Source: an uncultured Massilia sp. (GTDB lineage: Bacteria; Pseudomonadota; Gammaproteobacteria; Burkholderiales; Burkholderiaceae). Taken from it: DNA of 8,737 nucleotides. The stretch is taken from the NCBI GenBank assembly GCA_946886065.1, contig CAMPHU010000197.1, positions 1 through 8,737 on the forward strand, written 5' to 3'. The position numbers were made by a program, and so were the translations under genes. A model generated the notes under the pieces. The model was not told the DNA's origin and did no database searches. It worked only from the letters and a program-made list of their open reading frames with translations. Positions 1 through 7,248 of the stretch are shown in pieces (position 1 is the first letter of the stretch; each line of letters starts with the position of its first letter).

Positions 1-335
1 GCGGCGCCGGTGCCGGTGCCGCCGCCCATGCCGGCGGCGATGAAGACCATGTGCGCGCCGCGCAGCGCGTCTTCGATGCGCGAACGCGATTGCTCGGCCA
101 GCTGGCGGCCGACTTCCGGACGCATGCCGGCGCCCAGGCCGGACGGGCCGATCTGGATCACGTTGTGCGCGCTCGAGGCGGCCAGCGCCTGCGCATCCGT
201 GTTGGCGGCGATGAACTCAACACCGGACACACCCTTATTGATCATGTGCTGAACCGCGTTGCCGCCGGCGCCACCGACGCCGACAACCTTGATCACGGTT
301 CCCAGTGCTGCGTTATCGACCATATCGAACTCCAT
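1..335 (-). CDS. ftsZ: Cell division protein FtsZ, N-terminal part (runs off left edge)
   Basis: FtsZ is the tubulin-like GTPase that polymerises into the cytoplasmic Z-ring and recruits the divisome. Only the first 111 residues are present; the window cuts the gene inside the nucleotide-binding site. Seen here: the N-terminal Rossmann start [15 protein letters not shown] (about residues 14-28), NTDAQAL (45-51), GPSGLGAG (63-70) and, at the very edge, the tubulin signature GGGTGTGA (about 104-111). The T7 loop, which completes the GTPase site between subunits, and the C-terminal tail that binds FtsA and ZipA lie outside. The ATG at 335 is chosen because AGGAG sits six bases upstream; a later in-frame ATG at 323 lacks such a site. 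Unlike its neighbours, ftsZ is separated from the preceding gene by 154 bases with promoter-like sequence. No damage is visible in the part present. Identification is very secure. Confidence 0.97.
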   Translation of the reverse strand, partial: MEFDMVDNAALGTVIKVVGVGGAGGNAVQHMINKGVSGVEFIAANTDAQALAASSAHNVIQIGPSGLGAGMRPEVGRQLAEQSRSRIEDALRGAHMVFIAAGMGGGTGTGA

Positions 336-341
336 GATGAA

Positions 342-346
342 CTCCT
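342..346 (-). promoter_or_regulatory. Shine-Dalgarno of ftsZ
   Basis: On the minus strand AGGAG lies six bases before the ATG at 335, inside an AT-rich stretch that should be weakly structured. It is a near-consensus ribosome binding site and fixes the ftsZ start at 335 rather than at the in-frame ATG at 323. Confidence 0.8.
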
Positions 347-376
347 AATATTCAAAATGCGGTCCCGGTGCGAGGC

Positions 377-397
377 GAGGCTCGAAATGTGCGCCTC
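377..397 (-). other. Possible small hairpin in the ftsZ leader
   Basis: GAGGC and GCCTC arms of five bases (377-381 and 393-397) flank an 11-base loop in the predicted untranslated leader of ftsZ. A second GAGGC copy at 372-376 could pair with the same partner. The stem is short and no U-run follows, so it does not look like a terminator. A role in mRNA stability or translation is speculative, and chance occurrence in GC-rich DNA is quite possible. Confidence 0.2.
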
Positions 398-411
398 ATC
401 CGGTAACTGCG

Positions 412-440
412 ATTGTATTTAAAAATCTGTAATTAGTGAC
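412..440 (-). promoter_or_regulatory. Putative sigma-70 type promoter for ftsZ
   Basis: On the minus strand TACAAT (412-417) matches the -10 consensus at five of six positions. A weak -35, GTCACT (435-440), matches at three of six with a 17-base spacer. Transcription would start near 405 and give a leader of about 70 bases. The weak -35 is offset by A-tracts immediately upstream (441-478), in the position of an UP element. Dedicated promoters near ftsZ are known in other proteobacteria such as E. coli, where they lie inside ftsQ and ftsA; here an intergenic one is inferred from sequence alone. Confidence 0.45.
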
Positions 441-443
441 GAC

Positions 444-478
444 TTTTTACGACGAATTTTTTACGAATTTTTCTACGA
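444..478 (-). repeat. Three phased A-tract repeats upstream of the ftsZ promoter
   Basis: On the minus strand the motif TCGTAAAAA occurs exactly at 444-452 and 458-466, and a third, interrupted copy TCGTAGAAAAA occupies 468-478. The A-runs start 13 and 11 bases apart (444, 457 and 468 on the plus strand), close to one helical turn, so intrinsic bending is expected. They lie just upstream of the proposed -35 of ftsZ and just after the ftsA stop codon, in DNA far richer in A/T than the rest of the window. Possible roles are an UP element for the RNA polymerase alpha subunit, a curved-DNA site for a nucleoid protein, or a repeated operator. The sequence does not decide among these. Confidence 0.5.
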
Positions 479-489
479 CGATCCCTGCT

Positions 490-1722
490 TCAGAAATTCC
501 CGGCTATCCATTCCTTCATACGCTGCCACACTGCCTTCACGGAACCATCCTGACGCGTCACGATGTGGCCGCGCAGGTACTGCTTCTTCGCTTCCAGCAG
601 CAGGCCGAGCACGGTGGCGTAGCGGGGGCTGCGCACCACGTCGGCCAACTGGCCGCGGTAGTCCGGCGTGCCGAGGCGCGCCGGTTTGAGGAAAATGTCT
701 TCCGCCATCTCGATCATGCCCGGCATGATCGCGCTGCCGCCGGTGAGGACGATGCCCGACGACAGCACCCCTTCGTAACCGGATTCACGCACCACCTGGT
801 GCACCATCGCGAACAGTTCTTCCACGCGCGGCTCGATGACGGCCGCCAGCGCTTGTCGCGACAGCGCGCGCGGGCCACGGTCTCCCAGGCCCGGTACTTC
901 CAGGGTCTCGCCCGGGTCGGCCAGCACCTGCTTGGCCACGCCGTAGCGGATCTTGATATCTTCTGCTTCGCCGGTCGGGGTGCGCAGCGCCATCGCGATG
1001 TCGCTGGTGATCTGGTCGCCGGCGATCGGGATCACCGCCGTGTGGCGGATCGCGCCGTCCGAGAACACGGCGATGTCGGTGGTGCCGCCGCCGATGTCGA
1101 TCAGGACCACGCCCAGTTCCTTTTCGTCGTTGGTCAGCACGGCGTCGGCCGAGGCCATCGGCTGCAGGATCAGGTCCGAGACCTCGAGGCCGCAGCGGCG
1201 CACGCACTTGACGATGTTCTGCACCGCCGACACGGCGCCGGTGACGATGTGCACCCGCACTTCCAGGCGGATGCCGCTCATGCCGATCGGCTCGCGCACG
1301 TCTTCCTGGTTGTCGACGATGAATTCCTGCGGCACCGTGTGCAGCAGCTGCTGGTCGGTCGGGATGTTGACAGCCTTGGCGGTCTCGATCACGCGCGCCA
1401 CGTCGGTGGCGGTGACCTCCTTGTCCTTGATCGCCACCATGCCGCTCGAATTGAACGAGCGGATATGGCTGCCGGCGATGCCAGCATAGACGTTGCGGAT
1501 CTTGCAGTCGGCCATCAGCTCCGCCTCTTCGAGGGCGCGCTGGATCGACTCGACGGTGGCCTCGATGTTGACGACCACGCCTTTCTTCAATCCTTTCGAC
1601 TCGTGCTGACCGAGGCCGATCACCTCGTGGCGTCCGTCGGACATCACTTCGGCCACCACCGCCACCACCTTGGAGGTGCCGATGTCGAGGCCGACGATCA
1701 GGTTTTTCGCGTCTTTAGTCAT
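490..1722 (-). CDS. ftsA: Cell division protein FtsA, Z-ring membrane anchor
   Basis: FtsA is an actin-like ATP-binding protein that tethers FtsZ filaments to the inner membrane and recruits and activates later divisome proteins. The 410-residue product is close to the usual family length. It shows the phosphate-1 loop GLDIGTSKVVAV (11-22), the FtsA-specific 1C (SHS2) region roughly 85-165, phosphate-2 LIDIGGGTTDIAVF (207-220), and the adenosine loop LTGGSAIMPGM (326-336). The C-terminal amphipathic helix, about 395-409 (KAVWQRMKEWIAG), is the expected membrane-targeting sequence. The ATG at 1722 is placed by family alignment of the MTKDAKNLIVGLDIG start; the frame stays open far upstream through ftsQ, which is not meaningful. 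The ribosome site is weak (CAGG within the 14-base gap), so coupling to ftsQ translation is likely. All key motifs look intact. Confidence 0.97.
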   Translation of the reverse strand: MTKDAKNLIVGLDIGTSKVVAVVAEVMSDGRHEVIGLGQHESKGLKKGVVVNIEATVESIQRALEEAELMADCKIRNVYAGIAGSHIRSFNSSGMVAIKDKEVTATDVARVIETAKAVNIPTDQQLLHTVPQEFIVDNQEDVREPIGMSGIRLEVRVHIVTGAVSAVQNIVKCVRRCGLEVSDLILQPMASADAVLTNDEKELGVVLIDIGGGTTDIAVFSDGAIRHTAVIPIAGDQITSDIAMALRTPTGEAEDIKIRYGVAKQVLADPGETLEVPGLGDRGPRALSRQALAAVIEPRVEELFAMVHQVVRESGYEGVLSSGIVLTGGSAIMPGMIEMAEDIFLKPARLGTPDYRGQLADVVRSPRYATVLGLLLEAKKQYLRGHIVTRQDGSVKAVWQRMKEWIAGNF

Positions 1723-1736
1723 TGCTGTTTGCCTGC

Positions 1737-2561
1737 TTAGATGTGCTTGCTTGTTTTGGTTGTCGTATTCGGTTTCTTCTTCGCCGCCTTGACCGGCTTG
1801 GTCGCATCCAGCGGCACGCTCAGTGCGGCCGAGGACAAGGCCAGTCCGTTCGGGTAGCGCATGTCGATCGTGTCGATGCGCCCTTCCTGCAGCCGGGCGA
1901 CCAGCTGCGGGTACACGCCGACCAGGCGCTGCACGCGGTGCTTCAGCGTGTTGCGGTCCTGCTCGCGTCCCAATGCCACGCTCATCCCGTTGTCCAGCTT
2001 CACGGTCCAGGCGTACCGGTTGGACAGGGACAGCGCTTGCGGCTTCAGTTCCACCTTGGCGAACTGTCCGCGCAACTCGGTGAAACGGGCCAGCACTTCC
2101 TTTTCGCTCCCTGCCGGGCCGTCGAAGGCCGGCAGTTCGTGATCGTCGCCGGCCTCGCCGAGGTTGGCGGTGAAGACGTCGCCCTTGACCGACAGCAGGC
2201 GGCCATCCTCGCCCCAGGTGCCGAGCGCCTCGTGCTCTTCCACCTCGACGATCAGCTGGTTCGGCCACTCGCGGCGCACCGTGGCGCGGCGCACCCAGGG
2301 CACGGTCTCGAAGGTGGTCCTCACCTGCTCCAGGTCGGCGGTAAAGAAATTCCCCCGGATCTTGCCGATCACGCCGTTGCGCACCGTGAGCTCGTTCACA
2401 TGGCGCAGGTCGATCCCGTACATGCTTTCCACCGTCACCGCGCGCAGCGAGAACATGGGCAGCTGCGACAGCCACCACACGATCGAGGCGAGGCAGGCGA
2501 GCACCGTCAGCGCGGTCACCGCGCTGGCGCTTGCATTCAGGGACCGGACGTCATGCCACAT
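1737..2561 (-). CDS. ftsQ: Cell division protein FtsQ
   Basis: FtsQ is a bitopic inner-membrane protein that, with FtsB and FtsL, links the cytoplasmic divisome to septal peptidoglycan synthesis. The 274-residue product has the expected plan: a short cytoplasmic N-terminus, one membrane segment about 13-34 (AVTALTVLACLASIVWWL), a POTRA domain roughly 37-107 beginning FSLRAVTVES and ending WPNQLIVEVEEHEALGTW, then the beta-rich FtsQ domain to about 250 containing IDTIDMRYPNGLAL. The last 25 residues are a lysine- and threonine-rich, probably disordered tail (KPVKAAKKKPNTTTKTSK). The ATG at 2561 lies six bases after the ddl stop, with AAGGGA nine bases upstream inside the last ddl codons. The N-terminus is short compared with some homologues. 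The sequence is poorly conserved in this family, but position between ddl and ftsA makes the call firm. Confidence 0.95.
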   Translation of the reverse strand: MWHDVRSLNASASAVTALTVLACLASIVWWLSQLPMFSLRAVTVESMYGIDLRHVNELTVRNGVIGKIRGNFFTADLEQVRTTFETVPWVRRATVRREWPNQLIVEVEEHEALGTWGEDGRLLSVKGDVFTANLGEAGDDHELPAFDGPAGSEKEVLARFTELRGQFAKVELKPQALSLSNRYAWTVKLDNGMSVALGREQDRNTLKHRVQRLVGVYPQLVARLQEGRIDTIDMRYPNGLALSSAALSVPLDATKPVKAAKKKPNTTTKTSKHI

Positions 2562-2567
2562 CTGCGC

Positions 2568-3536
2568 TTATCCCTTTGCCTTGCCCATCTTGAGGCGTGC
2601 CGAGCGCAGGATTTCCACGCACAGGTCCTCGTAGCTGATGCCCACCGCGCGCGCCGCCATCGGCACCAGCGAGTGGCCGGTCATGCCCGGCGAGGTGTTC
2701 ACTTCCAGCAGGAAGGGACGCATGTCGCTCTCGCGCACCAGCACGTCCACCCTGCCCCAGCCCTCGCAGCCGAGCGCGCGGTAGGCGTTCACGGCGTGGC
2801 GCTGGATCTCTTCGGCCAGGTCCGCCGGCAGGTTCGCCGGGCAGTGGTACTGGGTGTCGTCGGTGAAGTACTTGTTCTGGTAGTCGTAGTTGCCTTCCGG
2901 GGCCACGATCTCGACGATCGGCAGCGCGCGGGCCTGCGCGCCGGTGCCCAGCACCGCCACGGTGAACTCGCGGCCGGTCACGAATTCCTCGGCCAGCACC
3001 ACTTCGTCGAAGCCGGCGGCCAGGTCGACCGCGGCCTTGAATTCCTCGGCCTTGCCGACCTTGGTGATGCCGATGGTCGAGCCTTCCAGCGGCGGCTTGA
3101 CGATCAGCGGCAGGCCGATGTCGGCGATTACCTTGTCGAGGTCGGTGGTGGCATCGATGCTCGCGTATTTCGGGGTCGGCACGCCGTGCATGATCCAGAT
3201 CTTCTTGGTGGTGATCTTGTCCATGCCGACGCTCGAGGCCATCACGCCGCTGCCGGTATAGGGAATGCCCAGCTGCTCCAGCGCGCCCTGCAGGCTGCCG
3301 TCCTCGCCGTAGCGGCCGTGCAGCGCGATGAACACGCGGTCGAAGTTCTGTGCGGCCAGCTCGGCCAGGCTCTGGGTGCCCGGGTCGAACGGATGGGCGT
3401 CGATGCCGCGGCTCTTCAGCGCGTTCAGCACGCCGGTGCCGGACATGATCGAAACGTCGCGCTCGGCGGAGCGTCCGCCGAACAGCACGCCGACCTTGCC
3501 CAGGGACGCCGGATCAAAAGTGGTGGTGGTGTTCAC
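2568..3536 (-). CDS. ddl: D-alanine--D-alanine ligase
   Basis: This cytoplasmic ATP-grasp enzyme joins two D-alanines, using ATP, to form the dipeptide that MurF adds to the UDP-MurNAc peptide. The 322-residue product has the N-terminal [15 protein letters not shown] (15-29), [12 protein letters not shown] (73-84), the central ATP-grasp elements [14 protein letters not shown] (144-157) and [11 protein letters not shown] (183-193), the active-site loop [13 protein letters not shown] (222-234), and the metal-binding C-terminal stretch [14 protein letters not shown] (276-289). The tyrosine in the KY loop is typical of D-Ala-D-Ala ligases; D-Ala-D-lactate enzymes of vancomycin-resistant bacteria carry phenylalanine there. 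The start is GTG at 3536, the only non-ATG start in the window, six bases after the murC stop, with AAAGG 11 bases upstream. Its place between murC and ftsQ matches ddlB of E. coli. Confidence 0.97.
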   Translation of the reverse strand: MNTTTTFDPASLGKVGVLFGGRSAERDVSIMSGTGVLNALKSRGIDAHPFDPGTQSLAELAAQNFDRVFIALHGRYGEDGSLQGALEQLGIPYTGSGVMASSVGMDKITTKKIWIMHGVPTPKYASIDATTDLDKVIADIGLPLIVKPPLEGSTIGITKVGKAEEFKAAVDLAAGFDEVVLAEEFVTGREFTVAVLGTGAQARALPIVEIVAPEGNYDYQNKYFTDDTQYHCPANLPADLAEEIQRHAVNAYRALGCEGWGRVDVLVRESDMRPFLLEVNTSPGMTGHSLVPMAARAVGISYEDLCVEILRSARLKMGKAKG

Positions 3537-3542
3537 GATCTA

Positions 3543-4931
3543 TCAAGCCTTTGCAATGGTCAGTTGGTGGGGGACGCCGCTGATCGAGCCCGCGCCCATG
3601 GTGATGACGACGTCGCCGTCGCGCGCCACGTTCATGATGGCTGCGGGCATGTCGGCGATCGCCTCCACGAAAATCGGTTCCAGCTTGCCGCCGGTGCGCA
3701 GCGCGCGCGACAGGGCGCGGCCATCGGCGGCCACGATCGGCGCTTCGCCGGCCGGGTAGACGTCGGCCAGCAGCAGCACGTCCGGGGTCGACAGGACTTT
3801 CACGAAGTCCTCGAACAGGTCGCGGGTGCGGCTGTAGCGGTGCGGCTGGAAGGCCAGCACCAGGCGGCGGCCCGGATAGGCGGCGCGCGCGGCGGCCAGG
3901 GTCACCTCGGTCTCGACCGGGTGGTGGCCGAAGTCGTCCACCAGGGTGAAGCTGCCGCCCGCGGGCAGCGCCACTTCGCCGTAGCGGGTGAAGCGGCGGC
4001 CCACGCCGCGGAATTCCAGCAGGCCCTGGGCGGTGGCGGCGTCGTCGATGCCGATCTCGCGCGCGATGGCGATGGCCGAGCAGGCGTTCAGCACGTTGTG
4101 CATGCCCGGCTGGTTCAGCACGAACTTGGTGTCCGGGTAGCCGGCCTGGCGCACGGTGAAGTGCATCTGCACGCCTTCGGCGTAGGCATCCATGGCGCGC
4201 ACTTCGGCCTCTTCCGAGAAGCCGTAGGTGGTCACCGGCTTGGTCACTTGCGGCAGGATGTCGCGCACGTGGCGGTCGTCGATGCACAGCATGGCGCGGC
4301 CGTAGAACGGCAGGCGGTGGGTGAAGTGCACGAACGCGGCCTTGAGCTTCTCGAAGTCGTGCTCGTAGGTGTCCATGTGGTCGGCGTCGATGTTGGTGAT
4401 CACCTCGATCATCGGCGACAGGTTCAGGAAGGAGGCATCCGACTCGTCGGCCTCGGCCACGATGTACTCGCCCGAGCCCAGCTTGGCGTTGGCGCCGGCC
4501 GCGGTCAGGCGGCCGCCGATCACAAAAGTAGGATCCAGGCCGCCCTGGGCCAGCACCGAGGCCACCAGGCTGGTGGTGGTGGTCTTGCCGTGGGTGCCGG
4601 CGATGGCGATGCCGCGCTTCAGGCGCATCAGTTCGCCCAGCATGATGGCGCGCGGGACCACCGGCACCTTGCCGGCGCGCGCGGCGACCACTTCCGGATT
4701 CGCTTCGTTGACGGCGGTCGAGGTCACGACCACGTCGGCTCCCGCCACGTGATCGGCCTTGTGGCCGAGGTAGACCTTGGCGCCGAGATCGGCCAGGCGC
4801 TGGCTCGCGGCATTGCTGTTCAGGTCCGAACCCGACACCTTGTAGCCGAGATTGACCAGCACTTCGGCGATGCCGCTCATGCCGCTGCCGCCGATGCCGA
4901 CGAAGTGAATATTCTTGATCTTGTGCTGCAT
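3543..4931 (-). CDS. murC: UDP-N-acetylmuramate--L-alanine ligase
   Basis: MurC starts the stem peptide by ligating L-alanine to UDP-MurNAc with ATP in the cytoplasm. The 462-residue product has the three Mur-ligase domains: a Rossmann-like UDP-binding N-domain with [17 protein letters not shown] (9-25), a central ATPase domain with the P-loop [10 protein letters not shown] (111-120), EADESDASF (160-168) and NIDADHMD (180-187), and a C-terminal ligase domain with [11 protein letters not shown] (278-288), DDFGHHP (332-338) and FQPHRYSRT (361-369). GTHGKT and DDFGHHP distinguish MurC from MurD, MurE and MurF; the related recycling enzyme Mpl is excluded by dcw context and family motifs. The ATG at 4931 follows the murG stop by seven bases, with AAGG ten bases upstream and AAAAGG closer. 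Length is normal and no key residue is missing. Confidence 0.98.
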   Translation of the reverse strand: MQHKIKNIHFVGIGGSGMSGIAEVLVNLGYKVSGSDLNSNAASQRLADLGAKVYLGHKADHVAGADVVVTSTAVNEANPEVVAARAGKVPVVPRAIMLGELMRLKRGIAIAGTHGKTTTTSLVASVLAQGGLDPTFVIGGRLTAAGANAKLGSGEYIVAEADESDASFLNLSPMIEVITNIDADHMDTYEHDFEKLKAAFVHFTHRLPFYGRAMLCIDDRHVRDILPQVTKPVTTYGFSEEAEVRAMDAYAEGVQMHFTVRQAGYPDTKFVLNQPGMHNVLNACSAIAIAREIGIDDAATAQGLLEFRGVGRRFTRYGEVALPAGGSFTLVDDFGHHPVETEVTLAAARAAYPGRRLVLAFQPHRYSRTRDLFEDFVKVLSTPDVLLLADVYPAGEAPIVAADGRALSRALRTGGKLEPIFVEAIADMPAAIMNVARDGDVVITMGAGSISGVPHQLTIAKA

Positions 4932-4938
4932 GCGCCTT

Positions 4939-6024
4939 TTACCTTGCCAGTTGTTCGTTCAGTTTCTCAATCTCGCGGGCGATCGCGTCGTTCGCGTCGC
5001 GCTTGCCCACGCGCCGCGCCGCCTCGGCCATGGCCAGGCAACGCTCGCGCGTGGTCGTTTGCAGCAGGCTTGCCACCCGCTGCGGATCCAGTTCGCCCTG
5101 CGGCAGGTGCACCGCCGCCTCTTGAGCATCCATCCAGACCGCGTTGTCGCGCTGGTGGCTGGTGGTGCTGGCCACGAACGGCACCAGCACGCTGGCCACG
5201 CCCGCCGCCGTCAGTTCCGACACCGTGATCGCGCCCGCGCGGCAGATCACCAGGTCGGCCTCCGCGTAGGCCGCGGCCATGTCATCAATGAAGTCGACCA
5301 CGTTTGCGTTGACACCCGCCTGCGAATAAGCCGCACGCAGGGCCTCGATATTCTTCTTCCCCGACTGGTGGGTCACGATGGGACGCACGGCCGGGTCGAT
5401 CAGTGCCAGCGCGGCAGGCACGCTGTCGTTCAGCACTTTCGCGCCCAGGCTGCCGCCCACCACCAGCACGCGCAGGGGGCCGCCGCGGCCAGCGAAACGC
5501 TGCGCGGGCGCAGGCAGGTCCAGGATCGCCTGGCGCACCGGGTTGCCGGTGACGACGGCGCGGTCGGCCGCCTTGCCGAAATCGGCCGGGAAGCCGAACA
5601 GCACGCGGTCCGCCATCGGCGCCAGGGTCTTGTTCGACAGCAGCAGCGCGGCGTCGGCATTCACCAGGGCCAGCGGCACGCCGCGCAGGCGCGCCATCAG
5701 GCCGCCCGGCACGGTCACGTAGCCGCCCATGCCCAGCACCACGTCGGGCTTGCGACTGGCCAGGATGCGGCGGCAGGCGAGGAAGCTGTTCAGCATCTTG
5801 AAGGCGCCCTTGACGGTATGGCCCAGGCCTTTGCCGCGCAGGCCGGCGAAGTCGATGCTGTCCATCGCGATGCCGGCTTTCGGCACCAGGTCGGTTTCCA
5901 TGCCGTGGGCGGTGCCCAGCCAGCTCACTTCCCAGCCGCGCGCGCGCATGGTCTGCGCGATCGCGATGCCCGGGAAGATGTGGCCGCCGGTGCCGGCCGC
6001 CATGATCATCAAACGCTTCGTCAT
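4939..6024 (-). CDS. murG: Lipid II synthase MurG (UDP-GlcNAc transferase), variant acceptor-cleft motif
   Basis: MurG transfers GlcNAc from UDP-GlcNAc to lipid I at the cytoplasmic face of the inner membrane, giving lipid II. The 361-residue GT-B (GT28) protein shows the glycine loop [11 protein letters not shown] (9-19), [11 protein letters not shown] (98-108), VTGNPVR (158-164), the second glycine loop VVGGSLGA (188-195), and [11 protein letters not shown] (261-271) of the donor site. HQRDNA (290-295) keeps the conserved Gln and Asn of the donor loop. Unusually, the HEQN motif found in most MurG proteins is VNAD here (121-124); the flanks, including the following conserved Asn (N131), align with E. 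coli without gaps. ATG at 6024 is set by the 4-base ATGA overlap with ftsW and a strong GGGGAGG site; the frame is open further upstream inside ftsW, but that is not coding. The gene itself looks intact. Confidence 0.96.
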   Translation of the reverse strand: MTKRLMIMAAGTGGHIFPGIAIAQTMRARGWEVSWLGTAHGMETDLVPKAGIAMDSIDFAGLRGKGLGHTVKGAFKMLNSFLACRRILASRKPDVVLGMGGYVTVPGGLMARLRGVPLALVNADAALLLSNKTLAPMADRVLFGFPADFGKAADRAVVTGNPVRQAILDLPAPAQRFAGRGGPLRVLVVGGSLGAKVLNDSVPAALALIDPAVRPIVTHQSGKKNIEALRAAYSQAGVNANVVDFIDDMAAAYAEADLVICRAGAITVSELTAAGVASVLVPFVASTTSHQRDNAVWMDAQEAAVHLPQGELDPQRVASLLQTTTRERCLAMAEAARRVGKRDANDAIAREIEKLNEQLAR

Positions 6025-7238
6025 ACCCGGCCTCCCCGCATGCGCACGCGGTTCTCGTAGTCGATCCGCAGCAGGATCGCCAGGCCGACGCAGTTGAACA
6101 TCACGCCCGAACCGCCGAAGCTCATCAGCGGCAAGGTCAGGCCCTTGGTCGGGAGCAGGCCCAGGTTCACGCCCATGTTGATGAAGGTCTGCACGCCGAT
6201 CCAGATGCCGATGCCCTTGGCGGCCAGGCCGGCGAAGACCTGGTCGAGGGCGATGGCCTGGCGGCCGATGTCGAAGGCGCGCTTGACCAGCCAGTAGAAC
6301 ATCGCGACCACGGCCAGCACGCCGGCCAGGCCGAGTTCTTCGCCGATCACGGCCATGATGAAGTCGGTGTGGGCTTCCGGCAGGTAGTGCAGCTTTTCCA
6401 CGCTCGAGCCCAGGCCGACGCCGAAGAACTCGCCGCGGCCGAAGGCGATCAGGGAGTGGGTCAGCTGGTAGGCCTTGTCGAGCGCATTGTCTTCCTGCCA
6501 CGGGTCGAGGTAGGCGAACATGCGGGCGCGGCGGAACGGCGAGAGCGCGATGATCGAGGTGAAGATCACCACCAGCAGCGCGCCGATGCCGCCGAACCAG
6601 ACGATGTTGATCCCGCCCAGGAACAGGATGCCCATGGCGATGCAGACGATGACGCCGAAGGCGCCGAGGTCCGGCTCCATCAGCAGCAGGCCGCCGACCA
6701 GGCCGATCGCGACCATCATCGGCAGGAAGCCCTTGGTCAGCTTGTGCATGTATTCCTGCTTGCGCACCGTGAAGTCGGCGGCGTAGAGCACGGCAGCGAT
6801 CTTCATCAGCTCGGACGGCTGCAGGTTCATGACCTTGAGCGGCAGCCAGCGGCGCGCGCCGTTGACCGACACGCCGATGCCCGGGATCAGCACGATCATC
6901 AGGAGCACCAGGGTGCCGATGAAAAGCAGGGGCGCGTACTTCTGCCAGACGGCGATCGGCACGCGGAAGACCACGGCGGCGGCGGCCATCGAGACCGCGA
7001 TGTACATCATCTGGCGATACAGGAAATACTCGTTCTTGTCCCCCAGGTAAGCGAACTTGGGCGAATCCGGCAACGCGATCGACGCCGAATACACCATCAC
7101 CAGCCCGAACAGCATGAGCAGCACGGTGACCCACACCAGGGGCTGGTCGTAGTCCATCATCTTGGACGGCCGGCTGCGGCCGCCGACGACGGCGTCGCTG
7201 GCGCTGCCCGAGAACTTGAACGGAATCTGGAAAGCCAT
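6021..7238 (-). CDS. ftsW: Septal peptidoglycan glycosyltransferase FtsW
   Basis: FtsW is the SEDS-family polytopic membrane enzyme that polymerises lipid II into septal glycan strands, working with the transpeptidase FtsI. The 405-residue product has a cytoplasmic N-terminus of about 33 residues followed by about ten hydrophobic segments (first 34-55, last about 375-391). Family motifs are [10 protein letters not shown] (125-134), NLQPSELMK (138-146), MEPDLGA (187-193), the large extracytoplasmic loop with [18 protein letters not shown] (262-279) and [10 protein letters not shown] (285-294), and [19 protein letters not shown] (360-378). The Asp of HTDF (292) is the residue regarded as catalytic in SEDS polymerases. 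Position between murD and murG, and the PEAHTDFI form, favour FtsW over RodA. The ATG at 7238 shares one base with the murD stop. Family placement is very secure. Confidence 0.97.
   Translation of the reverse strand: MAFQIPFKFSGSASDAVVGGRSRPSKMMDYDQPLVWVTVLLMLFGLVMVYSASIALPDSPKFAYLGDKNEYFLYRQMMYIAVSMAAAAVVFRVPIAVWQKYAPLLFIGTLVLLMIVLIPGIGVSVNGARRWLPLKVMNLQPSELMKIAAVLYAADFTVRKQEYMHKLTKGFLPMMVAIGLVGGLLLMEPDLGAFGVIVCIAMGILFLGGINIVWFGGIGALLVVIFTSIIALSPFRRARMFAYLDPWQEDNALDKAYQLTHSLIAFGRGEFFGVGLGSSVEKLHYLPEAHTDFIMAVIGEELGLAGVLAVVAMFYWLVKRAFDIGRQAIALDQVFAGLAAKGIGIWIGVQTFINMGVNLGLLPTKGLTLPLMSFGGSGVMFNCVGLAILLRIDYENRVRMRGGRV
6031..6037 (-). promoter_or_regulatory. Strong Shine-Dalgarno of murG inside the end of ftsW
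   Basis: GGGGAGG on the minus strand lies six bases before the murG ATG and is embedded in the final codons of ftsW. It is the strongest ribosome site in the window. With the ATGA stop-start overlap (6021-6024) it implies translational coupling of ftsW and murG by terminating or re-initiating ribosomes, and it fixes the murG start. Confidence 0.75.
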
Positions 7239-7248
7239 CAGATTTCCT
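7238..7248 (-). promoter_or_regulatory. TGATG stop-start junction and Shine-Dalgarno of ftsW
   Basis: The murD stop (7238-7240) and the ftsW ATG (7236-7238) share a base as TGATG. AGGAAA (7243-7248) lies within the final murD codons, with its AGGA core six bases upstream of the start codon. This arrangement supports the ftsW start at 7238 and predicts coupled translation of murD and ftsW. Confidence 0.7.

Noticed and set aside
377..397. Intrinsic terminator between ftsA and ftsZ
   Set aside because: The only inverted repeat is a five-base stem with an 11-base loop and no following U-run, and it lies within the likely ftsZ leader.
436..1740. Open frame of 434 codons on the plus strand over ftsA
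   Set aside because: It is codon-aligned antisense to the well-supported ftsA gene, has biased His/Arg/Asp composition and no ribosome site or family resemblance.
1723..2478. Upstream in-frame extension of FtsA through ftsQ (an apparent 662-residue protein)
   Set aside because: The extra 252 residues are Arg/Ala/Gly-rich out-of-frame ftsQ sequence. FtsA homologues begin at MTKDAKNLIVGLDIG and the product from 1722 has normal length.
1722..5228. Open frame of 1168 codons on the plus strand, antisense to ftsQ, ddl, murC and part of murG
   Set aside because: The ftsQ, ddl and murC frames are in the same register because the two gaps between them are six bases each. The antisense frame lines up codon-for-codon with them, and stops would need TTA, CTA or TCA sense codons, which this GC-rich genome rarely uses. 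The translation is His/Arg/Gln/Val-rich with no recognisable domain.
4915..6060. Plus-strand open frame of 381 codons antisense to murG, and a similar one at 6369-7310 antisense to ftsW
   Set aside because: Both are in exact codon register with intact, conserved minus-strand genes and are explained by GC-rich codon use.
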